Origin: Flammula alnicola
Lineage: Eukaryota; Basidiomycota; Agaricomycetes; Agaricales; Strophariaceae
Direction of reading: 5' to 3'
Assembly: GCA_015499995.1 (NCBI GenBank)
Contig: JADNRV010000768.1
Coordinates: forward strand, 1 to 13,873
DNA length: 13,873 bases
Numbering within the stretch: the stretch's first letter is position 1; each line of letters begins with the position of its first letter. Positions 1-6,903 of this stretch are shown here, one piece after another. The position numbers and the translations under genes are program-made. The notes under the pieces are model-generated. The model saw only the letters and a program-made list of their open reading frames with translations. It made no database searches and was not told where the DNA came from.

Positions 1-2029
1 CCGGGCGATGACAATGACATGCCGAAATTGCAATCGATATTCAATCAGGGCTCTCGGCCTTGACGGAAGGGAAAGGAACACCCTTCCTCTAGATTTAAGG
101 TTTGAAAGATGTGAAGAGCGCCACTTGACAGTTTGAACCCGGCACCGGGCAAAGGACCCTTGATTTTGTTAGATTCAAGTTAGCGTTATGGGAAGTCACC
201 AACTATCTATCTACTTACACGACTTGAGTAGTATGGGAGGTACTAGCGTACTTGGGCATCTTTTCGTTTCTGTTCAAGTTTTTGTCGAGGCAGGGAAGGA
301 TACGACATGTTGCAAGATAATGTGTAACATTTTCAAAGTAAATTCCTTCACACGTTCAGCTGCTAACAGCCTGGACGAGGGCACTTGAAAGCTTCGGAAT
401 TGTATTCATAGATTCCAGGAACACCTCCAGCTCGTGGGCCTGGACCATGTGCCTTTATGTCTATTTAGCGCTTTAGATAAGATTTTTTGCTGGGACCACC
501 TTGGAACACTTGCAGGATGGATATCGGGCATGCCAATGGCCGAGGTAGGTCAAATCCTCCCTAAACATTATCTTCATTAGTAAGAGCATGCAAAAGACTT
601 GGTCTCATGATTTATCAGATGTCGGAGCAACGAATTCGAAATTTTTGAAACGGTCGTTTCAGCATTAAATCGAAACGGGTCAAATTTGGTTGATGTGAAC
701 TTTGTGCGAAGTATGAACATACCTTGAAGCTCATTGCTGTTTCTGCGCAGGCTTCAAATTTCAACTGCGGGGAAGTGCGAGAGATGCTGCGGTGTCCTGT
801 GAAACATGGGATCTGTTACTATTAAATTTCGAAGTGGTCATTTGAATTCCCCTAACAAATTATCGCCAGAATTAGTACGAAGGAATGTGGGGACAAACCG
901 AGGGGAACAGACGGTCCATTCCGTTCTGCGGGCCTAAATCATACATAATCTCCGCATATGTGGCGAGACCTGGCGAGACGTCCTTATCGATAACCCTGAT
1001 CTGGTGTTCCGGATTACAAAAAAGTCAAGTCTTACCTGCGTTTATATGAGGTTAAAAATAATAGCCATTCATGAAAGTCAACCTACGCGGCATTCTTTTT
1101 ATTTCGTTAGCTATATCGAGATGAATCGAGAAGGTTTCTAGGACGAAGGACTCGCCGTATCCAAATCGCTAGTCTGCCGTAGCCAGACGATGATTTCGTG
1201 TTGACCACTGTATTGCGACTGTAGCATAAGTAACGCTCATTTATACCAAGTCGCCTTCATAAACTATGGCTGCTGCTCACTGAAGGAATTTCTCATCATC
1301 TGATGACAATTTTCTTATCGCTATTCGAATGGTTCTTCCACCAAGAAGAGCGAGTGATGAGCTCGGGGGTCAGAACCTTCGAGCTGACATATTAACGTTT
1401 TCGCCCGTTCTAACTGCTGAGGTTTATCCTAGGAAACGGTACCATTCTCGTAAAGGACTCCTATTATGAGGCCATCTGACCGTTAAGATTGACGAAAGCA
1501 ACCATAGGTTGAGTCAGGAGGTCCATATTTACGACAGGTTGAAGTTGTCGTAAGTATCAAAGAAAGAGATTCGAGTTCACGGTGATGCATCATGCGAAGA
1601 ACGCGCAAAATCGGCCCGGCAAGTAGACCGTGAGAACAGATTTGCCGCAGAAATTGTTATTCAATGACACATATTCACCCGCCATCATCCCGACCACCTC
1701 CCTCCGAGGGCTGCAGCGCCCCAGGTACGTCCTTCACAAGCAGCGGCAGGTACCATCCCAGTGTACATGGATGGGTTCATCCTGTGGAAAGAGTCAGTCT
1801 CCATTCTCGAACAAAGTTTATTCCACTGGCGCCATGTGCCTTGCCCCCACGCCGAACCAAAGGAAGAAAAATGCACAATCGATAGAGAAAGAACTTGCAT
1901 AGCAGCTCTTGCAAGCCGAATGTTTCCTGCTTCTCTTGGAATCGCTAAAGCTCTTTCCGGCAAATAGAGGTTCAATATTCAATTGCGACTTGACCAAACT
2001 TGGCTCTAAATTCTGATACTTAGCATTTT

Positions 2030-2051
2030 AGCCCTTTTCAAGCCCTTTTCA
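2030..2051. repeat. 11-bp perfect tandem duplication
   Basis: AGCCCTTTTCA occurs twice back to back (2030-2040, 2041-2051). It lies about 550 bp upstream of the small gene-like unit at 2608. It may be simple replication slippage; no function is implied. Confidence 0.85.
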
Positions 2052-2301
2052 GTTAACCGTCACTGTCGGACTTGATACTGGGGCTCGGAACAAGCCCTCA
2101 ACATTCAAAGCCAACCTGCGATTCTCCATGTCACAGGCATCGTCTGACCGACCGGAACTTTCACACTTGTTGTACTTATGCTCGAAGCAACCTCGGGGTG
2201 ACTTTCCCGGGTTTCCGACCTGTGCGGTCTGTTTTAGTCATGCCTATTCGTGGGATGATCCGACACCTTGTCGGCGCAGAGGCTTTCGTATGACTCGAAC
2301 T

Positions 2302-2323
2302 TTGGTTCGCTCTTGGTTCGCTC
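2302..2323. repeat. 11-bp perfect tandem duplication
   Basis: TTGGTTCGCTC occurs twice in tandem (2302-2312, 2313-2323), about 190 bp upstream of the TATA box at 2512. It is a second 11-bp doubling in the same upstream region, unrelated in sequence to the one at 2030. Confidence 0.85.
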
Positions 2324-2442
2324 GCCTACCAGCCATGTGGGCCTCAGACCTCCATCGACAAGTGTCGAACCTCCGATGACTGCGCTTCAAATGCATAGTC
2401 TCCGAGGTCGGTGCGCTTGCTGTGCAGGAGCGCGTCAATGAC

Positions 2443-2468
2443 TCGCAGTTGCTTCAGTTCGCAGTTGC
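2443..2468. promoter_or_regulatory. Paired 10-bp direct repeats upstream of a TATA box
   Basis: TCGCAGTTGC is present at 2443-2452 and again at 2459-2468, a start-to-start spacing of 16 bp. The second copy ends about 43 bp before the TATA box at 2512. The spacing and position suit a duplicated transcription-factor site. That role is inference, and I cannot name a factor. Confidence 0.35.
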
Positions 2469-2511
2469 GCTAAGTACGGTACCGCTTGCCATTGTGTTTT
2501 GGAAGACGCCA

Positions 2512-2519
2512 TATAAAAG
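2512..2519 (+). promoter_or_regulatory. TATA box (TATAAAAG)
   Basis: A consensus TATAAAAG lies 96 bp before the ATG at 2608. It would place transcription start near 2540-2550 and a 5' leader of roughly 60 bases, normal for a fungal gene. It is the best core promoter in the left half of the window and the main reason to think the frame at 2608-2907 was once a real gene. Confidence 0.6.
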
Positions 2520-2537
2520 CAGGCCAAAGAGCCTGCT
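2518..2537 (+). other. 7-bp perfect stem-loop next to the TATA box
   Basis: AGCAGGC (2518-2524) pairs with GCCTGCT (2531-2537) across a 6-base loop. It overlaps the end of the TATA box, so it lies at or just upstream of the probable transcription start. It could be a palindromic protein-binding site or, if transcription starts early, a 5'-leader hairpin. No terminator role is proposed. Confidence 0.5.
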
Positions 2538-2607
2538 CTTCATACAAATCAGCTGTAATACTGTGCAAACCGAAGTCCAAGAAAAGGCACAACTAAATCA
2601 CCTCGCT

Positions 2608-2907
2608 ATGAATACCTCATCTTAGTCTACCTCGTCGCTCCTGCCGTCGAGGTTATCTCACCAATCATCCACTAAAAACTGGGAGTCCGCTTTCGGAAAT
2701 CTGTCATCTTCTTACGGATTCACCAGTGGTATCCCTGCTCTTCCCCAGAGGGCTACCGATCTGGCAAGGTCGTCGTTGAAAGTCCGCGAGTCATCGACTC
2801 CTTCCTCTCAACTGTCAAGCGCCCGAACCCAAACGGACTATGAGTCCTCTTTCGGAAATTCGTCATCAACCTATGGCTTCGGGGGAGGATTCCCTGCCAA
2901 GAAATAG
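2608..2907 (+). pseudogene. Small Ser-rich protein with two FGN-SS-YGF motifs, interrupted by TAG at codon 6
   Basis: The frame runs 100 codons from ATG (2608) to TAG (2905-2907) with one break, an in-frame TAG at 2623-2625. After it, 93 codons are open with no further Met, so reinitiation in frame is not available. The product would be Ser/Thr-rich with a repeated unit: NWESAFGNLSSSYGF near residues 24-38 and DYESSFGNSSSTYGF near 77-91, ending in GGGFPAKK. It has no membrane segment or signal peptide. From memory, short fungal proteins with FG-x-LSSSYGF-type motifs exist, but I do not know their function and could not check. A TATA box and short leader precede it. Alternatives: the TAG is the end of an intron (CTTAG) and the true first exon lies upstream, although no good donor with an ATG is visible; or it is a sequence error. 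The repeat preserved in a single frame makes former coding likely. Confidence 0.55.
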
Positions 2908-3500
2908 TGCCCACAAATGAGCGAGGTAGGCATCATTGCCAAGTTATCCATTATGAAAACTGTACTTATAACATTTATCTTAGATCAATTTGCCAGCGCT
3001 CTTAACATGGTCACTCCGTGCTCCGTGCCAGCCATTACTAGCATCAAAACATTCAAAATTTATATTGCTATCCAAAGGATCTACAGTACTATATGATCCA
3101 AACTGCGTACACATAATCTAGCATAATTTCCATTCTTAATTGTCACACCAGCCATCTTAAATATTTCTTCTCAGTCATCATTATTGAACCTTTATAACGT
3201 ATACAGAGAACCAGATCATCGATCAGGCATTACGCGTTATGGCTGATACTTAGTTGTATTGAGTACTAGAGATGGGGTTGAACGCAATCAATAGCCGGTA
3301 TTCATTTACGACATTATTCAAAATGTCCATACCATGATCTATAAAGTATCATTTGCTTAAACATTGAAATATGCGCATTGCAAATTTACTTACACCTGTT
3401 ATACCAACCATGACGTAAGTACGTCCAAACCTGAAGCTGGAAGACAAATTCTGGGGACAACAATGCCATCGGGGTAGAGCTGTTAAGAAGGGCCCACAGT
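2908..3500. other. AT-rich spacer
   Basis: This stretch is markedly AT-rich compared with the gene regions and has stops in all frames. It follows the small gene and precedes a TATA-like cluster. I see no coding frame, no inverted terminal repeats and no tandem array in it. A TGTTAAGAAG word at 3481 resembles the start of some Copia LTRs, but no matching end was found. Confidence 0.5.
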
Positions 3501-3507
3501 GAGCGAC

Positions 3508-3546
3508 AGCTTATATATGCGCCTTGAGCCTTATATATTCAAGGCG
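3508..3546 (+). promoter_or_regulatory. Double TATA-like box with 8-bp inverted repeat
   Basis: GCTTATATAT and CCTTATATAT occur about 20 bp apart, the second inside the loop of a perfect inverted repeat CGCCTTGA (3520-3527) / TCAAGGCG (3539-3546). This resembles a core promoter and lies 150-190 bp before an ATG-initiated frame at 3704. It could also be a remnant of a retroelement LTR promoter. Only the sequence pattern is directly seen. Confidence 0.3.
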
Positions 3547-3703
3547 GTACAGTGGCGTTACTTACACTGCCAGTTGGTCACCACAAAGCAGCCTGTCAAA
3601 TACTCTAATGTCGGTGAATGCCAGATAAAATTTATGTGGCACGCAATCTAGCATTCATTCGATGTAGGGCAGTCAGTCAAACGGCGTCCAGCAATCTATC
3701 ATA

Positions 3704-4006
3704 ATGGGAGATGCATACGAGGTGGACAGGGCCGATGACTCAAGTGCATCTGGTTCGGCTTCTGCTCTCCGGAATGATCGCAGCGGTACTAGCTCCAATC
3801 GCACTCGAACAAGGGGCTGCACCCGGAAGATCCCGAGACATCGACTCCCCCTTACCGTTCCTCTGATGCGACGCGCTATCAGCTGGGGTCCTAGTCAGAA
3901 ACTTCCATATCAGGAAGGGAACACTCGCGTAAGTAGGGAACCGTCGCTTAGTGGGGAAAGGGCTATGGCATTGGAAGAGCCACCAGTGAAAGCTTCATTG
4001 CAATAA
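3704..4006 (+). CDS. Unassigned 100-codon frame overlapping the left inverted-repeat arm
   Basis: The frame begins MGDAYEVDRADDSSASGSAS, is rich in Ser, Asp and Arg, and runs through the whole left arm of the inverted repeat before ending at 4004-4006. I recognise no family. A perfect GTAAGT at 3929-3934 sits exactly where similarity to the right arm ends. A GT-AG pair at 3929-3951 would join residue 75 in phase to the open frame at 3952-4218. Against coding: between the two repeat arms, six of the seven substitutions change the amino acid in this frame, so there is no sign of purifying selection. It may be a decayed exon, a repeat-borne frame or chance. Weakly supported. Confidence 0.2.
   Translation: MGDAYEVDRADDSSASGSASALRNDRSGTSSNRTRTRGCTRKIPRHRLPLTVPLMRRAISWGPSQKLPYQEGNTRVSREPSLSGERAMALEEPPVKASLQ
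3805..3928 (+). repeat. Left arm of a ~121-bp inverted repeat
   Basis: This 124-base arm matches the reverse complement of 4348-4468. Over 121 aligned columns I count seven differences, every one a transition, plus a 3-base insertion (CTT) in this arm near 3850. Similarity starts at TCGARCAAGGGG and stops precisely before a GTAAGT at 3929. The arms could fold into a long hairpin if transcribed. No target-site duplication or TIR-type ends were found, so I do not call it a named element. Confidence 0.9.
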
Positions 4007-4218
4007 AATTAAGTGCTAGTAAGGTCAAAAATCTTACTGGGAGAACTGCTTACAATTTGGTGAAGCTGAATGTAGTTGACTTGAGCCAGGCTGATCAAAA
4101 AGCTCAAGAACCGAACCTCGCCGGAGGGAAAGATATCGACTACATACAGAGGTCATACGAGTACTGTACAAGTTCGTTGCCGGACCCTACTTTGAGGTGG
4201 ACATTTGAGTGGCAATAA
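3952..4218 (+). other. Unassigned 88-codon open frame without ATG, between the repeat arms
   Basis: From TGG at 3952 to TAA at 4216 there is no stop and no Met. The translation starts WGKGYGIGRATSES and includes KNLTGRTAYNLVKLN and GGKDIDYIQRSYEYC, which has a natural amino-acid balance. It follows a TTAG that could be a splice acceptor, and the preceding frame could join in phase to make about 163 residues. The implied intron of 23 nt is far below the 46-62 nt seen in the separase gene, so that join is doubtful. No family recognised. It could be an exon of a decayed gene inserted with the repeat. Confidence 0.25.
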
Positions 4219-4605
4219 AGCACCAGTATCCTTGTCTTGGAAGTAACACTGGCATACTCGACCGGGTCTCTGGCAATGGCAACGTACTCTGTGTCTGCGC
4301 GAGGCATCACCACAGTCGAGTCGTCGACGGTACCATCTGTGATCTAAGCGAGCGTTCTCTTCCTGATATGGAAGTTTCTGACCAGGACCCCAGCTGATAG
4401 TGCGTTGCATCAGAGGAACGGTGGGGAGTCGATGTCTCGGGATCTTCCGAGTGCAGCCCCTTGCTCGAACTGAAAAAAAAGGTTTGCGGATGAACGATCC
4501 TACTTATCTTGCCAAAAATATGCGCGTATCGGTGAGCTACAGCAATGGGAAATACTTATTCTAAAAGTATTGAATCATGCCGACGTCGACGCTACCTAGT
4601 ACCAG
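4219..4605. other. Inter-genic stretch: right repeat arm and exonuclease 3' flank
   Basis: Apart from the repeat arm at 4348-4468, this stretch holds no supported gene. On the minus strand, an AATAAG (plus-strand 4555-4560) lies 46 bp after the exonuclease stop codon and is a plausible polyadenylation signal one base off consensus. An A8 run on the plus strand at about 4473-4480 borders the repeat arm. Confidence 0.4.
4348..4468 (-). repeat. Right arm of the ~121-bp inverted repeat
   Basis: Reverse-complement partner of 3805-3928, separated from it by 419 bp (3929-4347). In the matching frame on the minus strand it also stays open and continues for about 60 residues past the arm, but with unrelated sequence. 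Three of the seven transitions fall at CpG/CpA (or CpG/TpG) pairs, consistent with methylation-driven decay of one or both copies. It ends about 137 bp from the stop of the exonuclease gene. Confidence 0.9.
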
Positions 4606-5407
4606 TTAGATGATAGGGGCGATGGTACGATGCTTTCCATGCCTTGCATACGTCGTATTGTGTGCCTCATGTACTCGTGCAGCAGAAACATTCATAACCC
4701 TCCTCTTCCAGTTTTTACCAATAAAACCGATTCTACTCTCCAGTATATCTTCCAGCTTGAATAGCAATGCAACGTCCTGCGCGGCGTAGGCGAGAACGCG
4801 CTCATCTAGAGGCCGCCTCTCGAATACTTCATATGATCCGCCTTTGTCTGGGAAACACAGTGCAGCTCCTTCACTCTTGATTCTTTGCCATTCTGGTGGT
4901 GGCGTGAGGTATGTTTCAATGGTTTTACCTAGGCCGCTGACAACCTTGACGCGGATTTTTCTTGAGCGACGAACGGCAACCTCGAGTACCTGGAGATCGC
5001 AGACATTCTCCAGCTCAACGCCGTATAGATGCAACAACGCGTCTGCATCGTTACGCACGTCGTAGAATAGCTATCCGTCAAGCTTGTCAACGAGAGCAAT
5101 GATGTAAAATATAAGAACCCTTTACCTTCTTCGTGTCCCCGTTCTCGAGTACGCGCTTCAAAGTGCGGCCTTCTGGATCAGCATGGTCGAATGCCTCCTT
5201 CCCGAGGGTAGTGATATCGATTAGCCATATGGTATCGGACGTGTCGGAAAGGATCTGAAGAATGGATATACGGCCGAATCGACAAAGTTCAACCCCTTCA
5301 AGGTCAATTGCTAATTTTGAGACTGGGTTGGATGTTGATGAGGAGATGTCCGAGAGGCATTCCTCGAGTAAGACTGCAGTGTCGACGAAGATGATGGCAG
5401 GTGCCAT
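4606..5407 (-). CDS. DEDDy 3'-5' exonuclease-domain protein (RNase D/EXD-like), two exons
   Basis: Exon 1 is 5407-5126, the intron is 5125-5071 (55 nt, GTAAAG...TAG, with a GTTGAC-type branch site), and exon 2 is 5070-4606. The product is 248 residues. It is almost entirely one DEDD-superfamily 3'-5' exonuclease fold: ExoI is AIDLEG (Asp35, Glu37), ExoII is YDVRNDADAL (near residues 97-106), and ExoIII is YAAQD (Tyr189, Asp193), the Tyr marking the DEDDy subtype. These acidic residues bind two metal ions that hydrolyse nucleic acid from the 3' end. A further family block reads YGVELENVCDLQVLEVA. I chose the ATG at 5407 because the N-terminus MAPAIIFVDT matches the usual start of such proteins and the frame has no other upstream ATG. 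There is no signal peptide or extra domain. Substrate (RNA or DNA) cannot be told from sequence. EXD1- or Egalitarian-like fungal proteins are the nearest relatives I know. Confidence 0.9.
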
Positions 5408-5443
5408 ATCGGCTTCTGGCAAGCTCGTACACACCTATCAGCC

Positions 5444-5451
5444 CTTTTATG
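5444..5451 (-). promoter_or_regulatory. TATA-like box of the exonuclease gene
   Basis: On the minus strand the sequence reads CATAAAAG, ending 36 bp before the ATG. This is close for a TATA box plus leader, but short leaders are not rare in fungi. It is the only TATA-like word between the gene and the transposon remnant. Confidence 0.35.
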
Positions 5452-5555
5452 CAAATTGACTCCCTTGCGACTTGATTCAGCACCCAATTCTTGGCCTCAT
5501 GCCGCTGCTTCCAACCTGCTGTTTCAAAGGAAGCACGATTCACGTTATTTTGGGA

Positions 5556-5560
5556 CCAAT
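5556..5560 (-). promoter_or_regulatory. CCAAT box (inverted) upstream of the exonuclease gene
   Basis: CCAAT on the plus strand (ATTGG on the gene strand) lies about 150 bp before the start codon. CCAAT boxes bound by the HAP/NF-Y complex work in either orientation. It is 37 bp from the edge of the hAT target duplication, so the insertion left this candidate promoter intact. Confidence 0.35.
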
Positions 5561-5597
5561 CCGAACTCCTGAAAAAGTCCCACTGTTCTATAGGTAA

Positions 5598-5605
5598 TCA
5601 TCAAG
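5598..5605. repeat. hAT target-site duplication, left copy
   Basis: TCATCAAG directly abuts the left terminal inverted repeat. The partner at 6435-6442 is TCATCAGG, 7 of 8 identical with one A/G transition. An 8-bp duplication is diagnostic of hAT insertion. Confidence 0.85.
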
Positions 5606-5626
5606 TAGTGTTGCTGCCAAGTCGAG
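5606..5626 (+). repeat. hAT left terminal inverted repeat
   Basis: Begins TAGTGTTGCTGCCAAG and pairs with 6414-6434 over 21 bases with one T/C mismatch at position 10. Similarity drops abruptly after the CGAG at its inner end. Confidence 0.93.
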
Positions 5627-5650
5627 GCGGGGGCGAGGCGACTCGGTGGA

Positions 5651-5690
5651 TAACTCGAATCAACTCGAAATGTCGAGTTGGGTCGAGTTG
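5651..5690. repeat. Left subterminal cluster of CAACTCG words
   Basis: CAACTCG at 5661-5667, its complement CGAGTTG at 5674-5680 and 5684-5690, and a one-off variant TAACTCG at 5651-5657. Short subterminal repeats in both orientations are typical binding sites of hAT transposases. The 5661-5680 pair also forms a palindrome. Confidence 0.75.
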
Positions 5691-5959
5691 TACTTACGCG
5701 TCGCCGAGGTCGGTGATTTCCGTGATGTTTTCCCGTCCAGATGGCAAGGATATCCGAATTCGGCTTGACCTCCTCAGACGTGGATTAGAGAAGATTAGAA
5801 CTTTGTACGGTAGATTAAAAGCAATGTAGAATAAACACACCGACAGGGAGGCAACATTAAGATGATTCATGCATATTTTTAATCAAATCCTCAAGTTCTT
5901 TATATTTCCCTACTGCAGTGCCATGAGCTCGTCGATGGCGGATTCCGTGAGTAACCCAT

Positions 5960-6150
5960 GGTGTAATTGGACTCCTTGGCAATAAGATCCTCGACAAACG
6001 AAAGCCTCTCCGATCGATACGCATATTTGAGGACTTAAAGAGCCTCGGGCCAGTACCTGTGAGACCCAATTTCGAATGTCTCTTTAGTAGACAAAAAGAC
6101 GGGCTCGCATTGACCCCGGATGCTTGGGCAGGAAGCATGTCCATCGCCAC
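5960..6150 (-). pseudogene. hAT transposase C-terminal dimerisation domain, broken
   Basis: From 6150 the minus strand reads MDMLPAQASGVNAS. A one-base shift near 6101-6103 is then needed to continue as VFLSTKETFEIGSHRYWPEA, followed by an in-frame TAA (6035-6037) and VLKYAYRSERLSFVEDL. This order (LP-x-QAS, a V/F-x-S-KET block, P-x-x-x-x-x-LKY, then ERLSF) is the conserved end of fungal hAT transposases, where the C-terminal helices mediate dimerisation. The frameshift plus the stop and the missing upstream two thirds make it non-functional. It is an old copy, and nothing suggests domestication. Confidence 0.88.
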
Positions 6151-6321
6151 TCAGAACATCAATGGACATTCATATTCATTGACCTAGAAGTGAATGTGTT
6201 TCAAAAAAAATCAGAAAAATATATTGAGGTGCTCAAGGTATATTAGTGGCATTGATAGACGATGCTACAAGTAAAAGGGAGGGAGGAGGAGAAGGAGCGC
6301 GATGCTTTAACGCGCAGATGT

Positions 6322-6417
6322 CAACTCGTCGAGGTACCCGAGCCAACTCGGTGTCAACTCGGCGACACGAGCTGCCCTGATTTCGTGTCGGGCGAGGTTT
6401 ACCCCGGGTTCAACTCG
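6322..6417. repeat. Right subterminal cluster of CAACTCG words
   Basis: Four exact CAACTCG copies on the plus strand at 6322, 6344, 6355 and 6411. They mirror the left cluster. All four face the same way here, whereas the left end has mixed orientations. Confidence 0.75.
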
Positions 6418-6434
6418 ACTTGGCGGCAACACTA
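6414..6434 (-). repeat. hAT right terminal inverted repeat
   Basis: Plus strand ends TTGGCGGCAACACTA; it is the reverse complement of the left TIR with a single mismatch. The last subterminal CAACTCG (6411-6417) overlaps its inner edge. Confidence 0.93.
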
Positions 6435-6442
6435 TCATCAGG
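6435..6442. repeat. hAT target-site duplication, right copy
   Basis: TCATCAGG, 7 of 8 identical to the left copy TCATCAAG. One transition since insertion is in keeping with the decayed transposase. Confidence 0.85.
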
Positions 6443-6903
6443 AAATAAATTTCCGGCACAATTTAAGGTAGACAACGTCAAGGATAGGATACGTATAAAA
6501 AAGCCTTTATTTGACGAGGTTAGACAGACGCCTCAATTAGGCGCTCGCCAGGATTCACTCTGTTAGGCTGATTCTATCTCTGAAACGTAAATTTGTGTTC
6601 ACTCCTGAGCAAGTAGCCGCCGTCCGGACATCATACTTCAGGCGCTGGCCACGGCCACTGGTCACAACCGCTCGTAGATAGCGGTTCTACTGACCTCCTG
6701 AGTCTCGACAATGTGTTGAAGTTGTCTCCTTTGAAAGATAAATCTACCGGCCCTGGAAGGCGGGGATGAATCGAGGACTAGAAGACACAAGTTCGAAAAG
6801 AATCCAATGGATGTTAAGTAAGACAGGAGGGTATGTGTACAAAGTCCTCCCATATGCGTGGTACAGAAGTGTGTGTCATAAATAATGCCAGATATATCGC
6901 AGA
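6443..6903. other. Separase 3' flank, no gene
   Basis: This stretch lies between the hAT element and the separase stop codon. No frame has protein character. On the minus strand, AATAAA is present near 6506-6512, about 395 bp past the separase stop, which is rather far for its poly(A) signal. A nearer AT-rich patch at about 6877-6895 could serve instead. Nothing else recognised. Confidence 0.4.

Larger units (their letters stand above)
1..2420. other. Gene-poor spacer, nothing assignable
   Basis: I read both strands and found no frame with recognisable protein character. The longest overlapping open frames cluster at 1630-1975, a GC-richer patch, on both strands at once. This is what unconstrained GC-rich DNA gives, and none of those translations resembles a family I know. 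Small structures seen: a near-perfect tandem 10-mer at 961-980 (TGGCGAGACC then TGGCGAGACG), a short GAAACG/CGTTTC palindrome at 647-660, and two 11-bp tandem duplications listed separately. I saw no LTR, tRNA or transposase signature. It could be intergenic DNA or long-decayed repeat sequence. Confidence 0.55.
5606..6434 (-). mobile_element. Non-autonomous, decayed hAT transposon (829 bp)
   Basis: The element is bounded by 21-bp terminal inverted repeats (5606-5626 and 6414-6434; 20 of 21 match; both begin TAGTGTTGC from outside in) and an 8-bp target duplication outside them. TIRs of the C/TAGTG type with an 8-bp duplication define the hAT superfamily. Inside, a minus-strand remnant of the transposase C-terminus remains, while the zinc finger and catalytic core are absent. 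It is therefore an internally deleted copy of an element that was probably about 3 kb or more. Clusters of CAACTCG lie just inside both ends and would be transposase-binding sites. It cannot move on its own but might be mobilised by an intact relative. Identification rests on ends, duplication and protein remnant together. Confidence 0.92.

Noticed and set aside
121..190. Possible tRNA T-arm (GGGTTCAAA on the minus strand near 130-145)
   Set aside because: No matching acceptor, D or anticodon stems could be built around it.
1630..1975. Three overlapping open frames of 68-96 codons on both strands
   Set aside because: They overlap one another in conflicting frames and strands, none resembles a known family, and the local GC-richness explains the lack of stops.
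3481..3700. Solo LTR beginning TGTTAAGAAG
   Set aside because: No matching TCTTAACA-type end, no flanking 5-bp duplication and no second copy in the window.
4153..4410. Minus-strand 85-codon frame over the right repeat arm
   Set aside because: Its open part follows the repeat arm, the rest has no recognisable protein character, and the arm-to-arm changes are mostly non-synonymous.
5408..5434. N-terminal extension of the exonuclease to a GTG at 5434
   Set aside because: Nuclear fungal genes start at ATG, and the ATG at 5407 gives an N-terminus that fits the family.
5606..6434. Domesticated transposase gene
   Set aside because: Only the C-terminal piece remains and it has a frameshift and an in-frame stop, with intact transposon ends around it.
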